Positions 26,636 to 35,946 of a stretch of DNA of 64,000 nt are shown here, one piece after another (the stretch's first letter is position 1; the number at the start of each line of letters is the position of its first letter). Location of the stretch: the NCBI GenBank assembly GCA_965140365.1, contig OZ223196.1; one strand, 5' to 3'. Source of the stretch: Hydrogenovibrio sp965140365 (GTDB lineage: Bacteria; Pseudomonadota; Gammaproteobacteria; Thiomicrospirales; Thiomicrospiraceae). Under the pieces are notes generated by a model. That model did not search any database. It was not told where the DNA came from and saw nothing but the letters and a program-made list of their open reading frames with translations. The translations under genes were made by a program, and so were the position numbers.

Positions 26636-27169
26636 ATGAAATTGATTGTATTGGATCGTGATGGCGTGGTGAACGAAGATTCGGATGCTTATATCAAGCA
26701 CCCAGATGAATGGCACCCGGTGCCGGGCAGTTTGGAAGCCATCGCAAAACTGAAACAAGCGGGCTGGACGGTGGCGGTGGCCACTAATCAGTCGGGGGTT
26801 CGGCGCGGTTATTATTCGCGCGAGACGCTGCACGCCATGCACATGAAATTTGTGGCGTTGCTGGCGGAGCAGGGCGCGCAAGTGGATTGGATCAGTTATT
26901 CGCCTTATGTGGCGGAAGATGACTCGCCGTGTCGTAAACCGGGAACGGGCATGCTTCAGGCCATTGAAAACCGTTTTGGCGTGTCCTTGGTGGGGAAACC
27001 GATGGTGGGTGATACCTTGGCAGATATTGCCGTGGCAAAGGCCAAGGGGATGATGCCCTATCTGGTGAAAACCGGAAAAGGTCCACGAACCTTGGCGACA
27101 CAAGACCCGATGTTGTCGGGCGTGCCGGTTTTTGACAATTTATTGACGGTGGCGGAGGCGTTACGATGA
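26636..27169 (+). CDS. gmhB: D-glycero-beta-D-manno-heptose 1,7-bisphosphate 7-phosphatase
   Basis: 177 residues, HAD family. It removes the C7 phosphate in ADP-heptose synthesis for the LPS inner core. Motif I LDRDGVVNED, motif II TNQSG, motif III CRKP and motif IV GDTLADI are present. The zinc-loop residues of classical GmhB (Cys, His, Cys, Cys before RKP) are mostly replaced: the loop reads YSPYVAEDDSPCRKP, retaining only one cysteine. Its stop overlaps plsC by ATGA. Confidence 0.9.
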   Translation: MKLIVLDRDGVVNEDSDAYIKHPDEWHPVPGSLEAIAKLKQAGWTVAVATNQSGVRRGYYSRETLHAMHMKFVALLAEQGAQVDWISYSPYVAEDDSPCRKPGTGMLQAIENRFGVSLVGKPMVGDTLADIAVAKAKGMMPYLVKTGKGPRTLATQDPMLSGVPVFDNLLTVAEALR

Positions 27170-27927
27170 GCGCATTGAAAAAAGGATTTTACGGTTTCCG
27201 TTCAATCTTGTTCGTGGTCGGGCAGTTGGTGTCGGTGATCCTGTTTTCGGTGGTGGGTCAACTGTTCCGGCCTTTCTCGAACCGCGCCCGTTACCAGTTT
27301 ATCCACTATTGGGCTCGGTTTTGCATCTGGTGGCTGAAGATCACTTGTGGTGTCTCTTATCGGTTGCATGGCCAGGAGAATCTGGACTTCTCGAAAACTG
27401 GTTTGGTTCTTGCTAGACATGAATCGACATGGGAAACCTTGGCTTTCCAGGCAATTTTCCCACGGCAAACATTCGTATTGAAAAAAGAACTGTTGCGGAT
27501 TCCGTTTTTCGGATGGGGACTGGCGTTGCTGGACCCGATTTCGATTGACAGGAATGCCGGAAGACAGGCGATTAAACAAGTGGTGAGCGAAGGTGTGGCG
27601 CGTCTCCATAAGGATGTTTGGGTGGTGATTTTTCCGGAAGGCACTCGTATGACGTCGGGTGAACCGGGCAAGATTAAGCCGGGTGGCGCCCTGCTGGCCC
27701 AAAAGGCCGATGTGCCAGTGTATTTGGTGGCGCATAATGCGGGGCGGTTCTGGCCCAAGAACAGCTTTATCAAATATCCCGGTATTGTGGATATTCATAT
27801 TAGCCCGCCGTTGGAAACTGCAGATCTGACGGTGGCCGAAATCAACCAGAAAATAGAGGAATGGTTTTTAGCGCACTCTGACATCCAGCACGATAACTCA
27901 ACCGATAAAAAGAGTGGGGTGCGCTGA
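27166..27927 (+). CDS. plsC: 1-acyl-sn-glycerol-3-phosphate acyltransferase
   Basis: 253 residues, with hydrophobic segments at about residues 10-50 anchoring it in the inner membrane. Converts lysophosphatidate to phosphatidate. The catalytic box is HESTWE, with Glu in place of the usual Asp of HX4D, a form I associate with this gmhB-linked subfamily; the FPEGTRM box is intact. It is translationally coupled to gmhB and 13 bases upstream of the stator genes. Confidence 0.9.
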   Translation: MSALKKGFYGFRSILFVVGQLVSVILFSVVGQLFRPFSNRARYQFIHYWARFCIWWLKITCGVSYRLHGQENLDFSKTGLVLARHESTWETLAFQAIFPRQTFVLKKELLRIPFFGWGLALLDPISIDRNAGRQAIKQVVSEGVARLHKDVWVVIFPEGTRMTSGEPGKIKPGGALLAQKADVPVYLVAHNAGRFWPKNSFIKYPGIVDIHISPPLETADLTVAEINQKIEEWFLAHSDIQHDNSTDKKSGVR

Positions 27928-27940
27928 AACGAAACGATAA

Positions 27941-28768
27941 ATGAGTAAACTGGCAACCTTCATTGGCGTCTTTTTCGGAAGTTTGATTGTACTTCTGAGC
28001 ATGGTCGATTTTGAAAAAGGCCAGTTGCTGTCTGCATTTTTCAATTTTCAAGGGTTACTGGTCGTCCTGGGCGGTACCTTCGCTGCCACGCTCATCAATT
28101 ATCCGCTCTCTCAAATGGGCTGTTTTTTCCGCGGCATCGGAAAGGTGTTCGCATCCGAACCGGAATCGGAAAACGAAGCCATTGAACAAATCGTTTACCT
28201 CAGTCACATTGCGCAAAGTAAAGGGGTCTTAGCCCTGGAAAAAGAGATTGAATTGCTCTCGGATTCGTTTCTGCGTTTTGCGTTGTCGGAAATGATGGTC
28301 TATCGGGATAAGGACCACTTGGCCACCAGTTTGGAAAACCACTTGAATGCCATGCGGTTGCGACACCTCAACTGTCAGGACGTGTTCAATAACATGGCTT
28401 CCTACGCCCCGGCATTCGGTATGATGGGAACGGTGATGGGGTTGATTATGATGATGACCTCGCAAATGGGGGGGGATACCACCACCTATACGCCCGGGCA
28501 GTCCGATGATATGTTGAATAACCTACTGCAAGGGATGGGCTTGGCGCTGGTGACGACTTTCTATGGTGTCTTGTTTGCCAACCTTGTTTTTATTCCGATT
28601 GCCGGTAAGTTGAAAGTCTTGTCGGACGCCGAAGCGCTGAAAAACGAAATTTTGATGTATGGTGTGCTGGGGTTGAAAAACGAACAGCCGCCGTTGTTGT
28701 TGCGTGAAAGCCTGACCGCGTTCGTCAATGAAAAAAACAAAGAGCGGTTGGAGCTGACGCTCAGGTAA
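27941..28768 (+). CDS. MotA/PomA-like stator subunit
   Basis: 275 residues, four predicted membrane helices: two near the N-terminus (ATFIGVFFGSLIVLLSMV; GLLVVLGGTFAATLI) and two after the large cytoplasmic loop (FGMMGTVMGLIMMM; ALVTTFYGVLFANLVFIPIAG). This is the MotA/TolQ fold. It would form the pentameric ring of a rotary ion-driven motor. It precedes two MotB-like genes, probably in one operon with gmhB and plsC. PomA-like (sodium) versus MotA-like (proton) cannot be settled here. Confidence 0.88.
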   Translation: MSKLATFIGVFFGSLIVLLSMVDFEKGQLLSAFFNFQGLLVVLGGTFAATLINYPLSQMGCFFRGIGKVFASEPESENEAIEQIVYLSHIAQSKGVLALEKEIELLSDSFLRFALSEMMVYRDKDHLATSLENHLNAMRLRHLNCQDVFNNMASYAPAFGMMGTVMGLIMMMTSQMGGDTTTYTPGQSDDMLNNLLQGMGLALVTTFYGVLFANLVFIPIAGKLKVLSDAEALKNEILMYGVLGLKNEQPPLLLRESLTAFVNEKNKERLELTLR

Positions 28769-28780
28769 CGGAGGCGCGTA

Positions 28781-29503
28781 ATGAAATCGGAAGCCATCGT
28801 TCAAGCGGAAGAAGCCCGTGCCATTCAGCGCATGAAACGTAACCAGGCCTGGCAGATTGTCTTTATCGCCTTGTTTACTTCCTTGCTGGCCTTTTTTGTG
28901 TTGATTATTACCATGGTGGAGCTGGAGGGTTCCAAACCCAAGCGTGATTACCAGCGTTTGGTGAATAATCTCTACCAGGATTCCGTGCATTTAAAAAAAC
29001 AACTGGGGCTTGAATGGCTGCACATTGAAAACACCTTGTCGAAAGGGGTTCGATTTACGTTGGATGAATCGGATTTGGCCAAACAAGACCTGTTTGCGCC
29101 TGCGCGGGCCAAAGTGAGTCCGCGTTACCTGCCTTACATTAACCGTTTTGTACAGCTGTTGAATGAATTGGATTTGCCGACCTATGGGCAGCGCCATCAA
29201 AAGTTAGTCAACAGCATTTTACGACCGGATGAAACCTTCCAAGTCACCATTCGGGTGGAAGGCCACACCGATGCCAGCCCTTTGGCGAAAACCGCTCTGT
29301 ATCGCAGCAACTTTGAGTTGAGTACTTTCCGGGCCTACGCGATTATGAGTTTGCTGAAGTTGTACACCGGGTTGCCCAGTCATTTCTTTTCCATAGCCGG
29401 TTACGGAAGTTTTCGGCCGGTGACGAATAATCCGTTGGAACCGGAAAATCGCCGGGTGGAGATTTATTTGGTGCCCCAACTGGTGCCGGAGGGTGAAGAA
29501 TGA
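28781..29503 (+). CDS. MotB-like OmpA-domain protein lacking the ion-binding aspartate
   Basis: 240 residues: a short cytoplasmic start, one membrane helix (residues about 24-46) and a periplasmic OmpA/MotB peptidoglycan-binding domain (VEGHTDASP, IAGYGSFRPV, NRRVEIYLVP). Aligned on the strongly conserved W...F-A-D-L-M-T...FF pattern of MotB, the helix reads WQIVFIALFTSLLAFFV, so the ion-carrying Asp is Ala30. The next gene overlaps by ATGA and does keep the Asp. The decamer CCAGGCCTGG at 28843 encodes Gln-Ala-Trp at the start of the helix. Confidence 0.85.
   Translation: MKSEAIVQAEEARAIQRMKRNQAWQIVFIALFTSLLAFFVLIITMVELEGSKPKRDYQRLVNNLYQDSVHLKKQLGLEWLHIENTLSKGVRFTLDESDLAKQDLFAPARAKVSPRYLPYINRFVQLLNELDLPTYGQRHQKLVNSILRPDETFQVTIRVEGHTDASPLAKTALYRSNFELSTFRAYAIMSLLKLYTGLPSHFFSIAGYGSFRPVTNNPLEPENRRVEIYLVPQLVPEGEE
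28843..28852. repeat. CCAGGCCTGG palindrome in the first MotB-like gene
   Basis: Exact copy read as Asn-Gln-Ala-Trp at the start of the membrane helix. Confidence 0.95.
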
Positions 29504-30183
29504 GTGCGCAGGCGTTGAAAGCACGCAGTTCCTGGCTGTTTTCGTTTGGGGATGTGATCACGTTGCTGATTACGTTTTTCATTATGATGATCGTGTTGAA
29601 CAAAGGTGAAATTACGCGCATTCAAAAGTGGACCGAGCAGCAGTTGGATTTGGCTTATGTTGACTTGAAAGAACAGATGGCTGGCGCACAAGCCATTACC
29701 TTGGCGCGTAAAACCAACGGAATCTTAATCAATATTGACCAGAACGGCGCTTATGTCAAAGGCGGTTTTGAACCGTCCGAATCGTTGAAAGATGAGCTGA
29801 TACGTTTAGGGCAAGCCCTTGGCGGTTTGCAACTGTTTAAACTCAGTCTCGCGGATATGCCGGACAATGTGGTGGAATACGCTGAGGCGGACCACATGAA
29901 GTGGCGCGCGGAAATTTCGGTGGAAGGGCATTCCGATAACGACAAAATCGATCCGAATTCGGCTCTGCGAAATAACTGGTTTTTGAGCACCATGCGGGCG
30001 CAGAATGTGATGCGCTTGTTGTATGAGAACAGTGATTTATCACCGCGGTTGTTCGGTATTGCCGGTTATGGCGAGTTTCGCCCGATTGCATCGAATGACA
30101 CGCCGGAAGGCAAGGCTTTGAACCGTCGAGTGCAGATTCTGGTAACCGCCAATTTTGAGAAGGATGATTGGTCGAGCGAATAA
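29500..30183 (+). CDS. MotB-like stator subunit with intact aspartate
   Basis: 227 residues: N-terminal helix SWLFSFGDVITLLITFFIMM with Asp18 at the ion-binding position, a linker, then an OmpA/MotB domain (ISVEGHSDND, IAGYGEFRPI, LNRRVQILV). It would pair with the MotA-like ring to couple ion flow to rotation and bind the cell wall. It overlaps the preceding MotB-like gene by four bases, implying equal expression of an Asp-containing and an Asp-less B subunit. Confidence 0.88.
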   Translation: MSAQALKARSSWLFSFGDVITLLITFFIMMIVLNKGEITRIQKWTEQQLDLAYVDLKEQMAGAQAITLARKTNGILINIDQNGAYVKGGFEPSESLKDELIRLGQALGGLQLFKLSLADMPDNVVEYAEADHMKWRAEISVEGHSDNDKIDPNSALRNNWFLSTMRAQNVMRLLYENSDLSPRLFGIAGYGEFRPIASNDTPEGKALNRRVQILVTANFEKDDWSSE

Positions 30184-30202
30184 GTCGTTGGCAGGTATTT
30201 TG

Positions 30203-30895
30203 TCAGTTTACCGGCAGCTGCCAGTCAATGGGGGCTTGCTGATGTTGCGTTAAATATTGGTTGGCACGGGAAAAAGGCCGACTGCCGAAAAAACCGCGAT
30301 AGGCGGAGAGCGGTGACGGGTGTGGGCTTTTTAAAATCAGATGTCGTTGCGGGTCGATGAAACGCCCTTTCTTTTGCGCGTAAGCGCCCCACAAAATAAA
30401 CACCAAATGTTCGCGTTGCGTCGCCAGGGCATGAATGATGGCATCGGTAAACTGTTCCCAGCCTCGGTTCTGGTGGGCATTGGGTTGGCCCGCTTCGACG
30501 GTCAGAACGGCGTTGAGCAACAAGACCCCTTGGTCGGCCCAAGGCTGCAAATAACCGCAGTGCTGGTTGTTGACATTGAGGTCGTCTTGCAACTCCTTAT
30601 TAATGTTCAGCAGCGACTTTGGCAAGGGCTTGACGTCCGGTAAGACCGAAAAGCTCAGGCCATGCGCATGGCCAATCGTCGGATAAGGGTCCTGGCCGAG
30701 AATCACCACTTTGACTTTATCGAAGGGGGTGCTGTTGAGTGCGTTGAACCACTGACGGCCTTTCGGAAGAATGCGTTTCCCCTGTGCTTTTTCGGCGGTC
30801 AGAAACGCCTTTAACTCTTGCATGTAAGGTTGGTCGAATTCCTGGCCGACCACGGCCAGCCAAGACGGGTCCAGTTGAATGTTCTGTTGCGGCAT
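30203..30895 (-). CDS. ung: Uracil-DNA glycosylase
   Basis: 230 residues, family 1. It excises uracil from DNA to start base-excision repair. The catalytic box GQDPYPTIGHAHGLSFSV (Asp and neighbours) and the DNA-intercalating box HPSPLSAYRGFFG are intact. Normal length. It converges on the stator operon with a 19-base gap. Confidence 0.98.
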   Translation of the reverse strand: MPQQNIQLDPSWLAVVGQEFDQPYMQELKAFLTAEKAQGKRILPKGRQWFNALNSTPFDKVKVVILGQDPYPTIGHAHGLSFSVLPDVKPLPKSLLNINKELQDDLNVNNQHCGYLQPWADQGVLLLNAVLTVEAGQPNAHQNRGWEQFTDAIIHALATQREHLVFILWGAYAQKKGRFIDPQRHLILKSPHPSPLSAYRGFFGSRPFSRANQYLTQHQQAPIDWQLPVN

Positions 30896-30943
30896 TAAGC
30901 TTCTCTGATTTGTAACGGGTTAAACATCATTTAATTCGGGTTG

Positions 30944-31594
30944 TTAGGGCGATAATCGGGCAATATGCCAGGCCTGGTCGTTTTCGTCGGAATGGGCGAA
31001 GCGGAAACGGTCGTGTAAGCGGTTGGGGCGGCCTTGCCAGAATTCGAAATAGGTTGGGGTCAAACGATAACCGCCCCAGTGTTCCGGGCAGGGAATCTCG
31101 CCCAAATGCTCTTCGGCAGCAATTTCCATATTCTGTTCCAGCGTTTTTCGGCCCGGGACTTCGGCGCTTTGCTGCGAAATCAGTGCGGCCAGTTGGCTGT
31201 CTCGCGGGCGGGATTTAAAGTAAGCTTCCGACTCGTCGCGGGATATTTTTTCCAAAGTGCCTTCAATGCGTACTTGACGGTCCAGCTCCGGCCAGAAAAA
31301 CAGCAGGGCGCCTTTCGGGTTCGCGATGATTTGCTGGCCTTTATCGCTTTCGTAGTGGGTGTAAAAAACCAAGCCTTCACGGCCAAATGCTTTCAGCAGC
31401 ACGATACGGCTATGCGGCTGACCGGTTTCATCCACTGTGGAAAGGCTCATCGCCGTCGGGTCTTGTGCCATTCGTTCGTAGGCGAAGTCCATCCATTCAG
31501 AAAACTGTTGAAAAGGGTCGAGATGCAAATCGGCATGATTGAGTGTGGCAAACTCATATTGACGGCGTTCGTCGTGATAGTCTCGATTAGGCAT
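30944..31594 (-). CDS. pdxH: Pyridoxamine/pyridoxine 5'-phosphate oxidase
   Basis: 216 residues from the ATG at 31594 (MPNRDYHDERRQYE) with GGGAAG upstream; the frame runs longer to 31675 but without a site. An FMN-dependent oxidase making pyridoxal phosphate. RIVLLKAFGREGLVFYTHYESDKGQQI, FFWPELDRQVRIEG and the C-terminal RLSP are the family hallmarks. CCAGGCCTGG at 30968 encodes Asp-Gln-Ala-Trp near the C-terminus. Confidence 0.96.
   Translation of the reverse strand: MPNRDYHDERRQYEFATLNHADLHLDPFQQFSEWMDFAYERMAQDPTAMSLSTVDETGQPHSRIVLLKAFGREGLVFYTHYESDKGQQIIANPKGALLFFWPELDRQVRIEGTLEKISRDESEAYFKSRPRDSQLAALISQQSAEVPGRKTLEQNMEIAAEEHLGEIPCPEHWGGYRLTPTYFEFWQGRPNRLHDRFRFAHSDENDQAWHIARLSP
30968..30977. 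repeat. CCAGGCCTGG palindrome in pdxH
   Basis: Exact copy read as Gln-Ala-Trp. Confidence 0.95.
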
Positions 31595-31691
31595 TGGTTC
31601 GCTTCCCGTTTGAATCCATAGAATATTAGGGTTAATATAACTCAACTGAAAAATACTTACCACATGACTTACCACTTAGGAGTTCCCTTAC

Positions 31692-33578
31692 GTGAGCGAA
31701 AATTACAATGCGTCCGAAATCGAGGTTTTAACAGGGCTGGATCCGGTTCGAAAACGACCGGGGATGTATACCGATACCACGCGTCCCAATCACTTGGCGC
31801 AAGAGGTAATCGATAACAGTGTGGATGAAGCCATTGCCGGCCATGCTTCGGAAATCACGGTGACGCATTTCGCAGACGGCTCCATTATGGTGGAAGACAA
31901 TGGACGAGGCATGCCGGTCGACATTCACCCGGAAGAAGGTGTGCCGGGGGTGGAAGTCATTTTGACCAAACTGCATGCCGGCGGGAAATTTTCCAGTAAA
32001 GCGTATCAATTCTCCGGCGGTTTGCATGGGGTGGGCGTGTCGGTGGTGAATGCCCTGTCGAAGCGGGTGGAAATTCAAATCAAACGGGGCGGGCAACAGC
32101 ATCAGATCGCCTTTGAAAACGGTGAGTTGGTCGAGCCGCTGGAAGTGATCGGTAAGGTCGGTAAGAAGAATACCGGTACCGCTTTGCGCTTCTGGCCGGA
32201 TGCCACGTTTTTTGACACACCCAAATATGCGTTGACCAAATTAAAACATTTATTGCGTGCCAAGGCCGTCCTCAGCCCAGGGCTGAAAGTCACGTTTGTT
32301 GACGAGCCGGGGCAGGAAAAAATCGAGTGGCAATACGACGATGGTTTGCGCGATTATTTGAATCAGGCGCTCGACGGCGTTGAACGCTCGCCGCTGGAAG
32401 GCTTTGTCGGCGAGTCGCATAATGAAAATGAAGGGGTTTCCTGGGCGATTACCTGGTTGGACGAACCGTCTGAAAACCTGCTGGAAAGTTACGTGAATCT
32501 GATTCCGACGCCGCAGGGGGGAACCCATGTGAACGGTTTGCGTGCGGGGGCGACGGATGCGATTCGGGAGTTTTGTGAATTCCGCAATTTGTTGCCGCGC
32601 GGGGTGAAGTTGACGCCGGAAGATGTTTGGCAAAATGTAGCCTTTGTGTTGTCGGCCAAGGTGCGTGAACCGCAATTTGCTGGCCAGACGAAAGAACGCT
32701 TGTCGTCGCGTGAATGTGTGCCGTTTATTTCCGGGGTGGTGAAAGACAGTTTGAGTTTGTGGCTGAACCAGCATACCGATGTGGCGGAAAAGATTGCCGA
32801 GATTGTTATCAATAACGCCAATAACCGTAATAAGAAAGCCAAGAAGATCACCCGTAAAAAAATCACTTCCGGCCCGGCGCTGCCGGGTAAATTGGCCGAT
32901 TGTACCGAATCGGACTTGAACCGAACGGAATTGTTCCTGGTGGAAGGGGATTCCGCCGGCGGGTCGGCCAAGCAGGCGCGTGATAAAAACTTCCAGGCCA
33001 TTATGCCGCTACGCGGCAAGATTCTGAATACTTGGGAAGTGGACCCGGGACAGGTGTTGGCCTCGGCGGAAATTCACGACATCAGTGTCGCCATCGGCGT
33101 GGATCCGGGCACGGAAGACTTAGCGAGTTTACGCTACGGTAAGATTTGTATCCTGGCGGATGCCGATTCGGACGGTGCGCACATTGCGACCCTGATTTGC
33201 GCACTGTTTGTGAAGCATTTCCCGAAGCTGGTGGAGAACGGTCATGTCTATGTAGCCATGCCGCCGCTGTATCGGGTGGATGTCGGTAAACAGGTGTTTT
33301 ATGCGTTGGATGAAGCCGAAAAAACCGGCATTCTGGACCGTGTCGAATCGGAAAAAATGCCCGGTAAAGTACAAGTGACACGCTTTAAAGGCTTGGGTGA
33401 AATGAACCCGAAGCAGTTGCGAGAAACCACCATGATGCCGGAAACACGCCGCTTGATTCAGCTCAGTCTGGAAACGGAAACCACTGAAAGGGTCATGGAT
33501 ATGCTGTTGGCGAAAAAGCGCTCTTCGGATCGCAAAGTCTGGTTAGAAGAGAAAGGTGATTTGGCCGAAGTGGTGTAA
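31692..33578 (+). CDS. parE: DNA topoisomerase IV subunit B
   Basis: 628 residues from a GTG start after TAGGAG. ATPase half of topoisomerase IV, which decatenates daughter chromosomes. GHKL motifs (VIDNSVDEAIAG, VEDNGRGMPVD, GGLHGVGVSVVN) and the TOPRIM motifs EGDSAGG and DADSDGAHI are present. The length and the link to parC 3.5 kb downstream favour ParE over GyrB (about 800 residues). Confidence 0.96.
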   Translation: MSENYNASEIEVLTGLDPVRKRPGMYTDTTRPNHLAQEVIDNSVDEAIAGHASEITVTHFADGSIMVEDNGRGMPVDIHPEEGVPGVEVILTKLHAGGKFSSKAYQFSGGLHGVGVSVVNALSKRVEIQIKRGGQQHQIAFENGELVEPLEVIGKVGKKNTGTALRFWPDATFFDTPKYALTKLKHLLRAKAVLSPGLKVTFVDEPGQEKIEWQYDDGLRDYLNQALDGVERSPLEGFVGESHNENEGVSWAITWLDEPSENLLESYVNLIPTPQGGTHVNGLRAGATDAIREFCEFRNLLPRGVKLTPEDVWQNVAFVLSAKVREPQFAGQTKERLSSRECVPFISGVVKDSLSLWLNQHTDVAEKIAEIVINNANNRNKKAKKITRKKITSGPALPGKLADCTESDLNRTELFLVEGDSAGGSAKQARDKNFQAIMPLRGKILNTWEVDPGQVLASAEIHDISVAIGVDPGTEDLASLRYGKICILADADSDGAHIATLICALFVKHFPKLVENGHVYVAMPPLYRVDVGKQVFYALDEAEKTGILDRVESEKMPGKVQVTRFKGLGEMNPKQLRETTMMPETRRLIQLSLETETTERVMDMLLAKKRSSDRKVWLEEKGDLAEVV

Positions 33579-33669
33579 TTTCCACGCATTTAGGGGGAAA
33601 TTATTTTTACATCCGAAACGCTTTTTAATATCATGGGGCTTACACAAAGAATAAGGTGGTAAGCATTCT

Positions 33670-35289
33670 GTGAAAACGCCGATTCAGTCATCTCTGGTAC
33701 ATCGCTTGTTCGCGGAGTTGGAAAAGCTCTTTTCATCGAACAGTATTATTCTGGTCTTGATGATCTTGCTGACCATTACCATGAATGTTGTCAGTTTTGT
33801 GAGCATTAAATGGTTGCAGGCTGAGTGGGCGAATGAGTACAGTTTGTATGAAACCAAAGACAAACTCTACTTCAACCTATATAAAGCGTCGGGCTACGGC
33901 GGTTTTATTCATCACTTCAAAAATGCGGTTCTTCGAAACGATTCCAATACGATCAAGCAGCTTTCCGATAATTATCAAGCCATTACCCAAAATTTGACCG
34001 CTCTCCAAAAGATGGCCACATCGCCTGAAGAAAAACGCTTGATTCGACAAATTGAAGACACGTTTCAGGAATATTGGAAGAAGATGCCCATCTTGAAACA
34101 GGCGATTCAAGAAGGGTGGTCGCCGCAACGAACCGACGGATTGGTTAAGGTGAATGACCGCGCCGCACTGGATGCTCTGGATGAGTTGGTGAGAGTGAAT
34201 CAGCAGCTATTCAGTGAATCTTTCAGTAAGAATCAGAATTTAATTGATAACGTGCGCTTTTATCAGACACTGTCTTTGACGGTGTTGTTGCTGTTGAGTT
34301 TATTATTATTGCTGTTCCTGAGACGTAAGGCAGGCCTGGTCAAAAAAGTGCAATCCTTGCAAAAAGAAATTCTGTGCTATGAGAACCTTTACGAGGGGAC
34401 CTTGGACAGTATGGTGGATGCTTGCATTATTACCGATGCCGAGGGCACCATTGAGAATTTCAATGAGATTACCTTGCAAACGTTTGGCTATACATCACAG
34501 GAGCTGATGGGGCAACGAATTGAAATCCTGATTCCGGAAGGGGAGCACAAGGAACACCATGCCGATTATATGAAATCGGCTTCGATGCGTAAAAAAGTGT
34601 TGTTCAAGGGGCGCGAGTTAAAGGCGCTTAAAAAAGATGGTTCGGAAATCTCGGTCGAAATTACGGTGACACCGCTCAGGGTGAGCGAGCAGTTGAAGTT
34701 TGTGGGCATTATTCATGATATCACCGATCGGATGAAACTGATGGAGCAGCTGGGGTCGGTTTTATTACAGCTGCGTAATGAAGCGACTAAGGATTATTTG
34801 ACGGGGTTGATGAACCGTAAGGCGTTTTTTGAGCATGCCGACAAAGTTTGGAGTCTGGCCAAACGTAATCAACAGCCTTTGTGTTTGCTGATGTTGGATA
34901 TAGACCTTTTTAAAGAAATTAACGATACCTATGGGCATAACTCCGGTGATCGGGTTTTAAGAGGTCTGGCTGAGCTGTTCGAGCATGAATGTCGCAAAGA
35001 AGACCTGATTTGCCGTTACGGGGGCGAAGAGTTTTTAATTTTGTTGGAAAGCCAGCCCTCTAAGGGGGCTATCGAGTTTGCACATCGGATTCGTCATGCG
35101 GTAGAAGAAGCCGAGATGGATGTCGGTGAAGGGTTAACCATCCAAGTGACCGTTAGTATCGGTTTGGTTGCGGTTGAGAGCCGCCATATCCCCTCTATGG
35201 AAGAGCTGATTTCTTTGGCCGATAAGGTGCTGTACCAAGCGAAAAAAGGTGGCCGAAATCAGGTGGCCGAAAATATTTTGAAGGACTGA
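33670..35289 (+). CDS. Membrane PAS-GGDEF diguanylate cyclase
   Basis: 539 residues, GTG start after AAGGTGG. Two membrane helices (about 27-47 and 197-217) bracket a helical periplasmic sensor of about 150 residues. A PAS domain follows (about 240-355, with DACIITDAEGTIENFN and an IIHDITDR end), then GGDEF (about 370-535). The active site is GGEEF at 451-455 and the inhibitory I-site RKED is at 442-445, so it should make c-di-GMP with product feedback. No EAL domain. A GCAGGCCTGG copy at 34330 encodes Ala-Gly-Leu just after the second helix. Confidence 0.95.
   Translation: MKTPIQSSLVHRLFAELEKLFSSNSIILVLMILLTITMNVVSFVSIKWLQAEWANEYSLYETKDKLYFNLYKASGYGGFIHHFKNAVLRNDSNTIKQLSDNYQAITQNLTALQKMATSPEEKRLIRQIEDTFQEYWKKMPILKQAIQEGWSPQRTDGLVKVNDRAALDALDELVRVNQQLFSESFSKNQNLIDNVRFYQTLSLTVLLLLSLLLLLFLRRKAGLVKKVQSLQKEILCYENLYEGTLDSMVDACIITDAEGTIENFNEITLQTFGYTSQELMGQRIEILIPEGEHKEHHADYMKSASMRKKVLFKGRELKALKKDGSEISVEITVTPLRVSEQLKFVGIIHDITDRMKLMEQLGSVLLQLRNEATKDYLTGLMNRKAFFEHADKVWSLAKRNQQPLCLLMLDIDLFKEINDTYGHNSGDRVLRGLAELFEHECRKEDLICRYGGEEFLILLESQPSKGAIEFAHRIRHAVEEAEMDVGEGLTIQVTVSIGLVAVESRHIPSMEELISLADKVLYQAKKGGRNQVAENILKD
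34330..34339 (+). repeat. GCAGGCCTGG variant in diguanylate cyclase
   Basis: One-base variant read as Ala-Gly-Leu. Confidence 0.9.
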
Positions 35290-35346
35290 TTGTCTTTTTT
35301 CTGAAACGCCGTCACAATAAATACGTACTGTAATGGATTCGTTGTT

Positions 35347-35928
35347 ATGGCTGATTTGCTGTCTTATTCCCCCATCTCGTTAATGCCGTTGATTTTGACG
35401 GCGCTGATTCTGTTGGGCTATTTTGTTCTAAACTGGTTTTTGAAGCGGATTATCACCTCCTTAGGGCACCTCAAAAATGTGCCGCCTGCCCGCCATGCGC
35501 AAGTGTATAAATATTTTCGGGTCGTGCTGATTATTCTGACGGCGGTGATGCTGTTACTGGCTTGGGGAATTGATTATCGGGGGTTGGTGGTGGTGGCTTC
35601 TTCGATTTTGGCCATGCTGGCGGTGGCGTTGGTCGCGCAGTGGTCGATTTTGAGTAATATCACGGCGGGTGTTTTAATCTTTTTTAGCTTCCCTGTGCGT
35701 ATCGGCGATAAGATGGAGATCATTGATGGTGCTTCCAGTGTCACGGGTGAAATTGTGGAGATTAATTTGTTTCAGATTATTCTGCTCGACGATGATGGGA
35801 AAATGATTTCATACCCCAATAACCAGCTTTTACAGAAAGCGGTGCGTAAACTCGCCAAAAACGAACCGCCACCGGTGTTGAGCCCTGCGAAACGTACGCG
35901 AATGAAAGATCGCTTGAAGGCCGAGTAA
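35347..35928 (+). CDS. Small MscS-family mechanosensitive channel protein
   Basis: 193 residues. Hydrophobic helices at about 10-30, 55-75 and a pore-type helix SSILAMLAVALVAQWSILSNITAGVLIF, then the MscS beta domain (FPVRIGDKMEI, GEIVEINLFQIILLDDDGKMISYPNNQLL). This is the minimal MscS core without the C-terminal cage, shorter than E. coli MscS (286). It probably helps osmotic adaptation. It lies 57 bases after the cyclase gene and may be cotranscribed. Confidence 0.88.
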   Translation: MADLLSYSPISLMPLILTALILLGYFVLNWFLKRIITSLGHLKNVPPARHAQVYKYFRVVLIILTAVMLLLAWGIDYRGLVVVASSILAMLAVALVAQWSILSNITAGVLIFFSFPVRIGDKMEIIDGASSVTGEIVEINLFQIILLDDDGKMISYPNNQLLQKAVRKLAKNEPPPVLSPAKRTRMKDRLKAE

Positions 35929-35946
35929 GTTTTGCTTCTTTGGGGG

